Below, piece by piece: positions 12,551 to 24,480 of a stretch of DNA of 64,000 bases. The DNA is from Parelaphostrongylus tenuis (taxonomy: Eukaryota > Nematoda > Chromadorea > Rhabditida > Metastrongylidae). Below the pieces are notes generated by a model. The model was given only the letters and a program-made list of their open reading frames with translations. It made no database searches and was not told the DNA's origin. A program made the position numbers and the translations under genes. Location of the stretch: NCBI GenBank assembly GCA_019055375.1, contig JAHQIW010000226.1:62501-126500 (forward strand). The letters are read 5' to 3'. Each line of letters opens with the position of its first letter. The stretch's first letter is position 1.

Positions 12551-12764
12551 TCTTTGTGTACCACCCAAACCGCATGGACTCTTGTCACCATGCACCAGCT
12601 TGGAATGTGGGCTGTCCGGACACATCGAGATGACGCCGCAAAGTCATAGTGGTTTTTCCCTGCCACTGATGGGCAACCACAACATGTTGCACTAGCCGAC
12701 CCCACTACATTTGTCCCCCCACCCCAGAGTGTGTAGGAGCTGTCGTCGTATCACACGCGAGTTT

Positions 12765-12822
12765 GCCATTCCTCACTATCACATGTGTGAATGCATTCCT
12801 CACTATCACATGTGTGAATGAA
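12765..12822. repeat. Tandem duplication of ~28 bp
   Basis: attcctcactatcacatgtg followed by tgaatg occurs twice head to tail. Each unit contains the palindrome tcacatgtgtga. Confidence 0.8.
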
Positions 12823-12954
12823 TGCCATGGTTCAAAACGAACGTATACACGACGTGTATACACATTCACATACATAAGTGCATGCATAATATATATCTCC
12901 TCTAAAAGCATGCATTTATACATCACTCCATAGGTGTCGCATAGTGGGCACTCA

Positions 12955-13480
12955 GAATTTTATAGGTTGGAAAGAAAGTTCTGGGGTACTTGTAAGAAAT
13001 TGAGAATTTGTGCATAAATTCCACACAATGCAATAATAACTATTTCTTGAAACAAAAGCTATTGTTTTCTACGACTTTCTGCCATCGGTGTCCGCTAAGT
13101 TAAGGTGGTGGAAATAACTTAGCACAGGTGTATGAGAAACATCAAATTCGGTTGCCAATTCGGGTGCACTTGACGACGGTTCATCTTCCAAAAGAAGCAG
13201 TCAAGTTTCGTTGTTCAACTTTGTTGGACGCCATGAACGAAGCTGGTCTTCGATCAAGCTTTGCGATGTTAAAGCGTTGAAACTAGCGTTCAACAGCAGA
13301 TTTGCTTTTTGTGCATTCCCTACAACTTCGTTGATTTCATTGACTGCAGCTCGCTGTTAAAGACCCTTTCTTCAATAACAATGTAGAAACACGAATTTCG
13401 GCTGTGTTGTTGGACATGGCAGAGCTTTTAACAAAGTAAAAATAGAGACGAATGATATTTAGGCCTTCAGTTGGAATCCC
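12955..13480 (-). mobile_element. mariner transposase N-terminal relic
   Basis: On the - strand the frame reads DQLRSWRPTKLNN, a decayed acidic stretch, then PELATEFDVSHTPVLSYFHH. This is the paired helix-turn-helix DNA-binding region of mariner transposases. Upstream an ATG (MSNNTAEIRVSTLLL) is separated by a frameshift. Stops interrupt it, and the catalytic DDD half is absent. Confidence 0.75.
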
Positions 13481-13576
13481 ACATAAAAATTGCTATATTC
13501 CCATGATTGTATGAGAGTTATTCTTGCTTATTAGAGCGATTCACAACTTTCTTCGAATTATAGTAATAGCCTACAG

Positions 13577-13845
13577 TCCAGCTCTTTTAATGGTGTATGA
13601 TGTTACAATTATTGGGTTCCCATAATTCCCTCGGCATAGTATTTTATTCAGTTTTTTTTTTCTACTTGGTCGTAACCAAGTGTCTGATTAAAGCTACTAA
13701 AACATCCTCCAACATACAGCAGCCTTTAGGCAATAATCCGGTTTAAAACAGAAAAAAAAAACTTAATAAAATACTAGTGCCGAGGGAATTATGGGACAAC
13801 TCAATAATTGTAACATCATACACCACTGAAAGAGCTCATGTATGA
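13577..13845. mobile_element. Foldback MITE with ~95-bp arms
   Basis: The left arm (gtgtatgatgttacaattat, cataattccctcggca, tttttttttctac) is inverted at 13740-13845 (cagaaaaaaaaaacttaata, tgccgagggaattatggg, ataattgtaacatcatacac). The arms differ by a few small indels. About 60 bases of spacer. No ORF. Confidence 0.8.
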
Positions 13846-14333
13846 TGCAGTTTCAATGGAATTTTCTATAAGTAGTATGATTTATGGTCGAAAACAATAT
13901 CTGTATTCACTTTGATAGTAAAATAACAAGTTTTTTGTGTTGTTTTGTAGAAAAAAAATCTTAAAAGCGATAAGTGGGTGCCGCCCAATTTGCCCATCAT
14001 TTACTAGAGGAACAAAGTGATTATGTTAGGTAAATAAATAAGCAGCGACATTTTGTGTTTGAGTTATTTGCTTCGCTATTTATATATTAATGACTCACAA
14101 ATGCTTGAAGGAATTAATATGTGTGTACGAGGCGTTTCGACTGGGGATTAAATTGTTTACTGCTCCTTTTTTCACTCAGAAAATATCGACCTGATCATTT
14201 ATGTCATTCAGTATGGATGAAATTCTGTAAACCATTATGAATTGTGGTCTAAAGTAATCTTTTTATTTACAGAGATAAGCAGAATGGTCAAGTTATGAGA
14301 AAGAGGTAAACAAAGCAAACTGATAAGAACTCC

Positions 14334-14342
14334 TATATAAAG
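14334..14342 (+). promoter_or_regulatory. TATA-like box upstream of the unidentified gene
   Basis: TATATAAAG lies about 56 bases before the ATG at 14398, with a purine-rich stretch just upstream. Position and sequence suit a core promoter, but AT-rich DNA makes chance matches common. Confidence 0.3.
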
Positions 14343-14397
14343 AGTGAGAATTGCGTGCTCGCTTCTTTTGGCATCAGATTAGTCACTAAATCTCGTG

Positions 14398-15391
14398 ATG
14401 AAGCCACGTTTGGACGGTGGTTATCAGACAACGGAACGCAGGGAACTGTTGCTGCATGGCAGAACAGGTGATTGCATCGCTGCACATGCACACCAGCTAG
14501 TTCTAGAATTGTGGTGGAACGAGCTCACTAAGCCACCAACCGCACAACTAGTGAAAATCGACGGCGATGAGTACGTTTTCTACTGTAAATGCTAGAGTGT
14601 CGTAGGTGCTGAAGTGAATTCATTAGATCTTGGCTCCAATTTATTAGGAAAACGTTTGATCACAATCCTTTCTCGAAGCAACTTGCAGAGGTATATTACG
14701 TGTTTCGAAATCTTCGTTCAGTTTTGGATTGAAACATTTCAGTATGTTGTACCGAAACGACTTGATGCCATCATGCAGCACAGTTTACCTCATAAGCGCG
14801 AAAGTTTGGAGGAATCCACCATTTCTGTAGTAGAAACTCAACAAATTCGTGTGCTACGTTTAATCGCCGAGGTTCTTGAACGTCGTAGCATCTTGTGTGG
14901 AAGCGTCCGTACACGGGCGAAGCAACGTCGGACAATGAAGACAAAATCCACCCACTCTGTGCATCAGCAAGCGTTGAAAACGACCAGCAATTTACGACGC
15001 CGTGAAGATAATGTAAGTAAAGCACAGCTTACATATAACACAAATTTAGCGTAAAATATATCAGTAAAACAGAATCCGAGAACAGTGACCGCTCAACAAG
15101 AGAGGGATTGTATCAATGCGCCGTCCAGCGCCAACAACACACCTATCACTCTACAGGAATCGCAAGCTATTCGTATATTGGAAATTGTCGTGAGTGTTGC
15201 TTAGAGATTACAAAAATCGATATTCAATGAATTGAAAACAAAGTAGACAATACATGAAACCCCTTAGTGTAATTATGATGTTGTTCAAGAGCAAAACAGA
15301 TCTGTCCTTCTACATCATCATGGCCATAACAATTTTTATACAGGTGAAACTGAATAACCGACGAGAAAAACCAGCTAAGCGTAAACAATAG
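14398..15391 (+). CDS. Unidentified small basic protein with an internal repeat
   Basis: I do not recognise this protein. Likely exons: 14398 to either 14550 or 14574 (first donor uncertain), 14743-15012, 15073-15189 and 15344-15391, ending KPAKRKQ then TAG. The last three exons agree in phase and have good acceptors and donors (gtaagt, gtgagt). About 195 residues, no signal peptide or membrane segment visible. A segment in exon 2 (SVVETQQIRVLRLIAEVLER) is echoed in exon 3 plus exon 4 (TLQESQAIRILEIVVKLNNR), each followed by a Lys/Arg-rich tail. This suggests an amphipathic helix duplicated together with its exon. The frame from exon 1 continues into exon 2 except for one TAG at 14593-14595, so a nonsense mutation instead of a first intron is possible. 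The gene lies 0.75 kb upstream of the STAR relic. A poly(A)-like aataaa follows near 15600. Confidence 0.55.
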
Positions 15392-16145
15392 TCTTTATGC
15401 GAAAAGTGTGATGCTCTTCGTACCTAAAAGATCTCGCGGAAACTGATCATTTTGCTCATTGAGATTTGATATTACTAACACGATTAGATTTCCATTAGTC
15501 AACTGCCGGCGAGAAATTATTGCCATTATTTTCTTCCTTTACTAACTGTGTTTCTTATAGGTAAAATCACTGCATAGTATTCCTACAGGATGACAATATC
15601 AATAAATGGAATTCATGAGAATAAATTGGAGTATTATTGAATGTTTCATTGCTTATGAACTCTAAAGACACGCGACGGTTAACTCGGCTTATCGATCATC
15701 AATATGTATTCTCTTCTGAATCCAGCATCTCGTGACTACGCTTGAGGTATTATCGGGCCTGATGCGTAACTATCATCTAAATGCCGCGCACGCTTTCGTG
15801 CGAATGTGCATGGATTATTCCTTCAATAAATGAATGATCATCATAAATGACAGTCCGTTGTCCTCAATCTTCCACATGCTCAAAATTTTTGACAATGAAA
15901 TGATCAAAAACAGATTTTATTCTCCTCATTCGTGAAGGTATCCCTGAAATAACAATGGTCTCAAAGTATAGAACGTAATTTATAAGCAAGCAAACCTAAT
16001 ACGTGGATGCCTGACATGACAGCAGTGTGAAAGTATAATGTTTAATTTGTAAACAAAGCAAAAGTGAAAATTAACGAATTTGTGATGATCGAGCGCATTC
16101 GCGCATTTGCTTTACCACATCATCAGTGGGCTTAACGATTTTCAG

Positions 16146-16887
16146 GAGAAAGCGACTGAATGTGGTATCACTATGTCATTGAAAGTCTACATTCCTTCAC
16201 CTCCGCCGTTGGTCCTCACTTTTTTTCCAAGTTTTGACATTGCTGTCTATATGATGCAATTGGATGATGACATTTGTTCAGTGAAGTGAAGTGCAATTAT
16301 GTGGGGCGTATCATCGGGCCAAATGGAATGACGATTAGGGAATTTCAACGCGCGACAAGGTGTCAGATCACTATCCACGGCAGAGGAAGTGTCAGGGTGA
16401 ATGTTTAGCGCATATTAGCTTCCCAGCTGAGTAATACCATCATCTATTAGACCTAAGTATCAACTTCCAGCGCAATAATGGGCGCCACTTCTTCCCGATG
16501 TAATTTAATGAGTCAGTATAACAGCTCATTTGAAAATACCTTTATCATTTAAAAGAGCTGGAAATAAAAGATGTAGTTTCAGGACAGGAAGCTTCTTCGT
16601 CAACTGCGTTACAGATCAGGACGTGAACACCTCAGCGAGGACACACATGTGCTTGTCGAGGCAGAATAGTCTTCGCGTGCGGAGTAAGCAATGCTAATCC
16701 TTATGTGAATATGGAGATGATTTATTAATGTAATTTAGATGTCGTTCTCTAATCGAAAAGGAGAGGAAGCGCATTTGGCGACATGTTCACACCTGAATAC
16801 GACGGTCTGAAACGCGAGCAGGTTATATTCCTCGGTATACTCAATGGAGCGTATAGACAGACTTCTTCCTCAGCTCTATTTACATGA
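16146..16887 (+). pseudogene. STAR-family KH-domain RNA-binding protein (GLD-1/quaking class), disrupted
   Basis: Exons 16146-16207, 16282-16396, 16583-16683 and 16739-16887 have proper GT-AG boundaries. They read through a maxi-KH domain: a lead-in (KVYIPSPPP), the KH core with GxxG loop (YVGRIIGPNGMT), the second half (QITIHGRGSVR), the STAR extension (REHLSEDTHVLVEAE) and a QUA2-like tail (FTPEYDGLKREQ, then ILNGAYR). STAR proteins bind UA-rich RNA and control splicing or translation. Two breaks interrupt it: an in-frame TAG at 16667-16669, where family similarity continues in another frame, and a one-base shift near 16772 between KRI and GDMF. No QUA1 dimerisation exon was found upstream. 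Intact introns mean it is not a processed copy. It is either a decaying gene duplicate or carries two assembly errors. Confidence 0.72.
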
Positions 16888-17254
16888 TTTATCTATGTCA
16901 TTGCCTTGTGACAGGATAGATCGAGAATTCAATGATAGCCTTCTCATCGTGTCTACATTCCTGATATTTCTCTTATCTCGAAGTGAAGGTCAGTTTATGC
17001 TAAATGTACAAAAAGAGCCTAGGCGGTATACATACTTGTATGTTAATACACTACACACCGTGTACCCCGTACTGATACATCCGATCACGCATGTTATATT
17101 CGGTGAATTCTATTCTAAAACAAGAGGATTGCGAATACGAGGGCCTCGATCAAATAAAGTGTTTCTAGATAGCTGAAATGCGTAGATATCGCAAGGCAAA
17201 ATGTTATCTCATTTTATATATAGTCCGGAAGAATGTTTCAAGGCTTTTCTAAAT

Positions 17255-17542
17255 TCATACGTTACGTTCTGTTTGTAGCTTACGCGCGTTTCGGCAGTAT
17301 CGTCATCACCACAGGCATTCGTCTCTAATAGAGATGAGAAGTTGAACAATAGTAGTCTGTCGCCGAGAGAAATTTTGGTTGCCGGCATACCTAAAGTGTC
17401 TGCATTGAGGATGATACAAACAAAACATATTACATTTCGCTGGACTGTTTTTTTATAACCTTTCTTTTGAAGCATCTAATTTATTGTAAGATGGTGATGC
17501 CGCTGAAACGCGCGTAAGTCACAAACTGAACGTAACGTGACA
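17255..17542. mobile_element. Foldback MITE with ~50-bp arms
   Basis: ttacgttctgtttgtagctt, acgcgcgtttcggcagtatc at the left are inverted as gatgccgctgaaacgcgcgt and cacaaactgaacgtaacgt at the right. The spacer contains no convincing ORF. Confidence 0.7.
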
Positions 17543-19648
17543 ATCTCGAAAGAGTCTAACACATTTTGCAGGACTATACACTGAATCTCAAAGGCGGATT
17601 TGGGAAAGATAGGAGATTGAAGGAATCTATTTATTTATTTATTCCTTGATTTTGCACAAATTTTCCATTTTCTGCAGGATCGCATAGGCTCGTATGCTTC
17701 ACCTTCAATTGGATCATGGAGATCCAGCCTGCTCTTTAGCACTTCACGGAGAAGCCTGGCGATATGTGACTCAAAAATCAAGCTTGTAAAAATTCCTAAT
17801 CCTCATTATTGTCTTTTATTGAAACTTACCTGAGCTGAATGGGACAAATGCGAATTGAACAATAATCGTATTCGCAGCCTATCAAAAGACTCGATCAATT
17901 CTCACAATTGACTTTTTGGAACTTAGAAAATGAAATACACCTTTCATAGACCATTGATCGAAACGCAAAGCTCTATTTAGGTCTGCCGCACCGGAACACT
18001 AAATTTTGCTTATCTACTAGTCAAATGAGTGATAGTTGGATATCATTTCATGCACCGTTTGGTAGAATGAAAATTGGACTTGAAATGACTGCGGTACCTA
18101 CGTTCCCAAAAGCTAATAGATGTGCATCAGCGACTCAGATCATTAGTTTAGATGGGAAAAAGCCCGCTACACAGTGGCTGAATAAATCATAAAACATTCA
18201 GCACAAGAATAGTTTCATATTTGCTGAACTTTCAAAATGAGTGGAAGAGAGCTTGAACTGAAGTGTAGTGGGAAGAAAAGTATGTCTCATCTCCAGAACA
18301 ATGTGATTCATCTTAAGCTGATGTTTCACGACGAAAATATACCGCTTTTTTGAAAACACTGCTGTATACAGATTTAATGGCAATTCCACATGGAAATTTG
18401 CAGAAAACGATATGGTTTTCATTAGCGATTTACTGTCTGTTGATTACAGCTGTTGACGACACTGTCTTAAGGGAAAGAAGGTTAAGCGTATACAGAGCAA
18501 AAACAACTTTGTGTTTACCCCAAAACATAGGTGGAATGGAAAGATGGGTTAACTGCATCCGCATATCGGATTGGAATGTGAATTTTGTGTTCACGTAGAT
18601 AGATTCATTTCTGATACGTGGGTGTGTTGCCATATTTACAGCTTGCATTCTAATACTCATTTGCGGCATAAGTTTCCAATGTTATAAATTGAAAGTACTA
18701 GAGAGGCTGCTCTAAACCCTTCTGTGAAAATGAAATTTTTGTCTACTCTGGAAAAGTTTACCAAGCTATTGTTGAATGTATGCAGCCCTCCTCCTCTCAA
18801 TAGAACATGGCAAGTTTACTGGTGGAAATGGTGAGCATAGGAATGGTCGAAGAAGTAATAGTGTTAATCAACAAAATTATGATGATGTAACCGAATTGGC
18901 AAAAATGGAAAATCTCATGTTCTTTAGTGAAAACTTATATTCTATTACTAAATTGTGTATGTGGCCTCATTTTTGATTCGGGTGATCAAATACCCAATTT
19001 TTCGTCGGTTCAATAAAGATTCAACACTCCAGCGAAAATGTTTATTACGAAGCGCTCGTAGTATAGACGCATTATCTGCACGCTTATATCATTCCGCATA
19101 GATTTGAACACTTTCGCTAACATATCAGCTTCGTTAGTACTGTGAAAGTCTCGCTTCCATTCATCAGATCAGATAGCGAAACATTATAGTCGCAGAGATC
19201 CTGACGCTACTTTTTTGAAGAGATCCTTTATTTCTGCTTCTTCTAACATTTTGTATCTATAACCGTCTTCGTCTTACACTAGAGATCCACCACTCCTCGC
19301 AATATCTCAATAACGAGCACTCTTTTACATAATACTTCAATAACGAGCATAAACGAAATTCCCGGCCCGGCTATATTCGAGATTGCGAGGTGCGTTTAAT
19401 GAGTATTCTAAGATGCTTAGGAAGAAGAAGAAGAATGTATAATCAAGCGATGAACACGAGAAGACGGACCGGAGACTTTCACAATGAGAAAAATGTATGA
19501 TACGGACCACACAAATCGATAGTGTAAAGAGTGTGTAAAGGCTACTACAAAGAGGCTTTGGTTCTTTTTGGTTATGAGGGAACAAGATGATTGTTAGACC
19601 TCATTCGCTGAACTTTCAGTAGGAGCGTTAGTAATCGCTCATAAATTG
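17543..19648. other. Intergenic, one weak coding-like patch
   Basis: 17680-17790, after a ctgcag acceptor, reads IGSYASPSIGSWRSSLLFST and could be an orphan exon, but no donor or partner was found. Elsewhere nothing. Confidence 0.3.
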
Positions 19649-20534
19649 GATCTCTGGCTAAAGCCGTATGTGGCTGGTTTTCAAAAAGACCCTTTTACAG
19701 CTGTGTAAGATTCAAAGTGAAATTACGTTTCACACGCTCATATCTCTCGCGGGACAGAGCTTTTTTCTGAATCATTAGTAATCATTCAATAGCGTAAGTT
19801 TTCAGTGATACGAAAGCTTTGCTTATTTTTTGAAAACAGTTTTCGTGCATTGCAGCAGAGAAAATAAGATTATATCTGCATGTGCTAGCAAGTAATTTCT
19901 AACCAATTCACGAGCCGCTAGGTGCGGTGGCTTGATGGGTTGACACGACGATTGATCGATTTTCGACCGGTATCATGAAAGTGCGATCACTCTTATTCGG
20001 TTAGAAATTGTTTCTCCGTTTTGAAAGAAAAACTCCAGATAAAATATATGACGTCTCTACAAAATCTCATAATACATTTATTTTACCTTAAACACGGATA
20101 AATCAACCAACATTTTGATCACTTTATGAATTTTGGGAACCAGAACGTCCTAATTGCTTTTAGCAATGACTCGAATACATTCGGATACTGCGTGATTTTC
20201 TCTACACGTTCAAATGCTCGAAAACCGATCGATCATCGCGTCAGCCCACCTAGTCGCCGCTCCGTGTATTGGCCAGGGGCTGCTTGCTTGCGCATGCTAA
20301 TTTAATCTTATTTTTCCTGCTCCATTGCGAAGAAACGGTCTTTTAGGAAAATAATCACAGCACTGGGATCACTGGAACCTACGATATTGAATGATCCCTG
20401 CTAGTCTGTAAAAGAGCTCTATCCGACAAGACATATCCCTTGTGAAGCATAACTTTGATTTGTATTCTACACCGTTATAAAAGTGTTATCTCGAAAATCG
20501 GCCAGTTGTGGCTCTAGACAAGGACTAGACTTTC
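19649..20534. mobile_element. Long foldback/DNA transposon derivative (family F2)
   Basis: Left end ggatctctggctaaagcc with gctggttttcaaaaagaccc is mirrored at 20490-20534 by gaaaatcggccagttgtggc and tctagacaagga. Inner arms tgacacgacgattgatcgat / atcgatcatcgcgtcagccc also pair. Shares interior tcttatttttcctgctccat with the copy at 31943-32627. Confidence 0.65.
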
Positions 20535-23500
20535 AAATGATTTTTAACACTCCTATGAAGACTGGTTGTCCACCAAGAGGGAACGTTCTTTTTCTTGCCC
20601 TTATTGCCGAAAAGAACCGAGGTTTCTTCGATTTGTAGAAAACGCTGCTGTAATATCTTTGCGTGACTCATTAGCTACTTGAGATCAAACCCAAGAAACA
20701 GTGTGATTTTTAAGGACGCTGAATGATGTGCAAGACTTTCGGCCTCGGCCGAAAGTTGAATCGTCATTCCAATCAGGATAAATGTGGGTACTACCACTGC
20801 ACCACCCACCGCCGCTTGCTACCCTCTTTATTTGATGTAAAGCGTCGCAGGTGTCAGCTAGTTTACTTGGTAAGCACATCACTTTTTTACCAGATGTGAA
20901 ATACAATATATCGGGATAATTCATTCGTTCGTGCCCGAGCTGCTTTCCTACAGGCATGGCTTTCTCCTTTGAGTCTGCATTTTTTCATAAATGAGGTTTT
21001 ATCTCGGCAATGCTGGAAATATTGTTCCTGCCATTTCGACTGCGAAATCATTTACTGGTATCATTGTGTACGAAGCAAAAATAATATCAGGCGACCTGAA
21101 TGAATTGAGTTCCACCTTATAAAGAGTGAGCGAGTAATGAAAGAAAAATGGGCTTGACGTTCTCTCTGAGATTCTTTATATGATCTGATTGTGATGATGG
21201 AATTTTCACATTTCACGGGATAAGGTTTATGAACAATTATTATTGCCATTCTTGCACAATAAAACTTCACATATATCGGGGTGTCGACTTCAGTACCTGA
21301 CTCCATTCAAATCTTCCTGTTTTCTACTTATAAAGGTTTGAAAACTTTTATGCGAGGTTTGTAGTGCTCTTCGTAGAATAAAGTATCCAATTTCGTTCTA
21401 TTGGTTTGCAGGTAAATATTTCGATGTGGAGTTAAAAGGTACAAATTTTGAGCATTGTAATGTTTATGTATGCATTCCTGCATCTCTTTTCAAAATGGGC
21501 TAACTCTCTCAATGGGATGTTATGAAAATGGCAAAATGAGATACGAAAAATCCATGTAAGAGCAGGGTTGAAGCGTTACCGCTATCCAACAAAAAAAAAA
21601 ACCAAGCCACAGCCGACAACATTTGGTGTTGTTACGAGATTTCGAGCTCAGAATGAAACAAAGTGATCTCATCTTGTTAAATTCATAGTCTTTAGGTGAG
21701 GACGGCTTCTGATCTTTTGAATACTTTTGTATCGCTCATATCAATTCTATTTCTCCACCCACGTGTTGTGGCACGAATAGCACTTTCGTCATACTAGGTT
21801 AAGGAAAATGTTTCTCAACACTGGCAAAAATTCAAATTCTGTGTTTTTTTTTCACACAGCGTCGATATTGTACCCGTGAATTGGCAACGGAACTCAGCGC
21901 TGATTAAAAGATGGTCTGGATTCATCTCCAACAACTTGACTTTATCCACAAGAAGCCTCGCCAAGATCCGCATAATTGATTGAGCTCAAAGCAACGCCAA
22001 ACCTCACACCGCAGAGAAGACTATGAAAAAGTTTGATGAATTGAACAGAGTCGAGGTCTTGTCGCACACAACCTAAAGCCGAGATGCTGTGCCGTCTGGT
22101 TATGATTTTTGCTGCTGAATGGAACATTTCCTGCGTGGACTCCGATTCGAGACCTTTGATCAAGTTTAAGAGGCATGTCAGGGTGATAAAAAGACCAACG
22201 AATGGCGGTTTCGAGCAGATCCGGAAGGTTGCAGATCGCTGGTAGAAGATCGTGAGTAATGATGATCTTTATTATGAAGAATAATTATTGTTACCTTTAA
22301 TTGAATTTATGTATAAACATTAAATTTTCAGCGAGAATTGAGTAATTTTTTCTCAACCTAAAAATCTCACGGTATCACTATTTTTGTATTTTTCTACAAG
22401 TTCGTCTTGCCTAAAATTGGTGTTGTAAGTGGATCAGTACTCATTATCGTAGTTGGTATGGCTGCTTTTTTTTGCTTTTTTAAATGATAGTGATAAATAG
22501 ATAAGTATTACCAAAGGTGGCGAGTAAACTTTGAGGAAATGTGATTTTATTTCAGGTATTGAAGATATAAGTTACAATCATCATGAGTTATGCGAATTTC
22601 AGAAATTGTCAGATTTGTTTCATTACCTCATCAAATGTACAGTAAAGGAGTTATAAGTTTTACAACAGACATCTTCTCTTTCACTATTGTTTTGCAATTT
22701 GAATGACGTTTCAACCATAAGAAGAAGAGGGCCTGATAGTCTTGATAGGGCGGTGAATCTTTAACAACTGTGAAGTAGTAGCAGCTCACATCATAATCGG
22801 GCGATTGTTGCCGATACCGATGATGTTCACTCTTTGTACAAAAATATGGTTTTAATGGTCTTTCATCGATTCGGTGCTTTCATTCTGAGAAGATAACGTG
22901 TGGAAGCTTAAGCCCTCTGTACTGATGGCCGAGAGGATCTACAAATAAATCCTTGATTTTCTTATTCAGTAAATACGAGGCTGTTAATCTGGCGATTTAT
23001 TGCGGTGCAAACGGACAGTACAATGGATTTGATCGTCATGGGATTTGAATAAAACGACAAAGCCGAAACGTAAGTCATCACTATCACGATCAAGTTTATT
23101 GCGTTGCTCATGAGTACCGAATAAATCGTCAAATTAACAACCTCTAATTGCTGAATAAGGAAATCAAGGAGTTATCAGATCAATGCCGAAGTTGATTGAT
23201 AACCGGTCATGGGAGTTTGTTCTACAAATGTTTGAGTAATATGCTGCACGGATCTCGCGCTCTAGGATTGTTCATCAACGGGAGAGTGCCTCAAATTTCG
23301 AAAGGGTGAGTCGATTGGAACCGATGATCTTCCGTCCAGGAAATGAATTTGTCCAAAAAAGTTTACAGGAATTCTAGAGAGTAAAGAAGACCATCTACTG
23401 TGATCTTTTGACAATTACGTCCACTTGTGCTCAATGACCGTGTCGTAGAGGTATTTACCAATACAGAATCAAATTTGAACATTAGCGTATCGTACACGAA
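20535..23500. other. Intergenic, no gene seen
   Basis: Contains a 22-bp palindrome at about 20728-20749 (actttcggcctcggccgaaa) beside a tRNA-A-box-like gtggtgcagtgg on the - strand, possibly a SINE scrap. The remainder is AT-rich. Confidence 0.4.
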
Positions 23501-24480
23501 TTGACTGCTTCTTCGTCAAGCATTTTACAAACGTATTTTGTAGTGAAAGCCAAAACTATTTACTGCCAGCCTCCGAAACGTCGTGCGAAATTAGAGTGGG
23601 ACGATATGGGAGTGCAAATTGACGGTAGACATTTAAATCATCTTCGCTTTGCTGAAGATATCGTCCTCATATCACCAAACATCAGCCAAGCAGAACGAAT
23701 GTTAACCGATTTCAAAAACCCCTGTGGAAAGATTGGTCTTCAACTACAACAAAAACGATGTTCATGAGGAACGGATGGGTTTTGTATGCCCCATTCACGC
23801 TCAATGGTACGAAAATTATCGAATGCTCCAGTTACGTCTATCTAGGTCGTAAAATCAACATGATGCCCCAAGGTTGAACACAAGGAAACGAGCGGCTTGA
23901 GAAACGTTTGAGAGCACTGAAGATGTAGTGAAGAGGACAAAGATTGTACGACTCCGTGCTCACACTTTCGACTCGACGATTATCCCTGCCCTAACGTATG
24001 CAGCAGAAACTTGGTCGCTACGTAAGTAGGATGAAGAACACTTGGCGTTATCGAACGCGCAGTCAAAAGGTCAATGCTAGGAGTATCCCACATCTCGCAA
24101 ATGAGCGAAAGGATCCAAAGTTTCGACCTACGTCATCGATCGAAGATCAGAGGTGCCGTTCAACACTCTAGGATATTGAGAATATGGTGGGTTAGACAGG
24201 TGATGCGCTTAAACGACAACCGATGGGCGAGAGCCAATACCGAGTGGATTCTTCGGGATATCAAGCGCTCTACAGGAAAACCACCGACCTTTTGGATCGA
24301 TTTCTTAACGAAAGGCATAGAAGAAAGATATGGTGCTCGGCGGATCACTAGAGCTCGGAGGACTCACTGGGCTATTCTTACAGCGATAGGAAAAAATGGA
24401 AGTGTTGCTGGTACTCGCTTGAGCCATTCAACGATCAACGAGACGACAGGTCATACAGGTGATTTTGTAGTCAACATTTG
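23501..24480 (+). mobile_element. RTE-type LINE reverse-transcriptase fragment
   Basis: The frame at 23501-23767 holds the RT core region with HLRFAEDIVLISPNISQAE. The catalytic FADD is FAED here, so one active-site Asp is lost. The frame then shifts and continues as a segment with TLNGTKIIECSSYVYLG, and resumes with ALTYAAETWSLRK. The last part, 24074-24480, is the C-terminal region (SDLRHRSK-like, VMRLNDNRWARA, ARRTHWAIL). At least three breaks make it dead. No upstream endonuclease domain was found in the window. Confidence 0.85.

Larger units (their letters stand above)
10151..12950. other. Intergenic region downstream of rpm-1
   Basis: No gene supported. It holds a GC-rich island at about 10690-10830 similar to the one at 100-220, the short palindrome at 12528 and the tandem duplication at 12765. 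Open frames on both strands at 11357-11886 lack splice context and protein-like composition. Confidence 0.5.

Noticed and set aside
14585..14605. In-frame 21-nt intron that would remove the TAG in the unidentified gene
   Set aside because: Far below the usual minimum intron size in nematodes; an intron to 14742 or a nonsense mutation is more likely.
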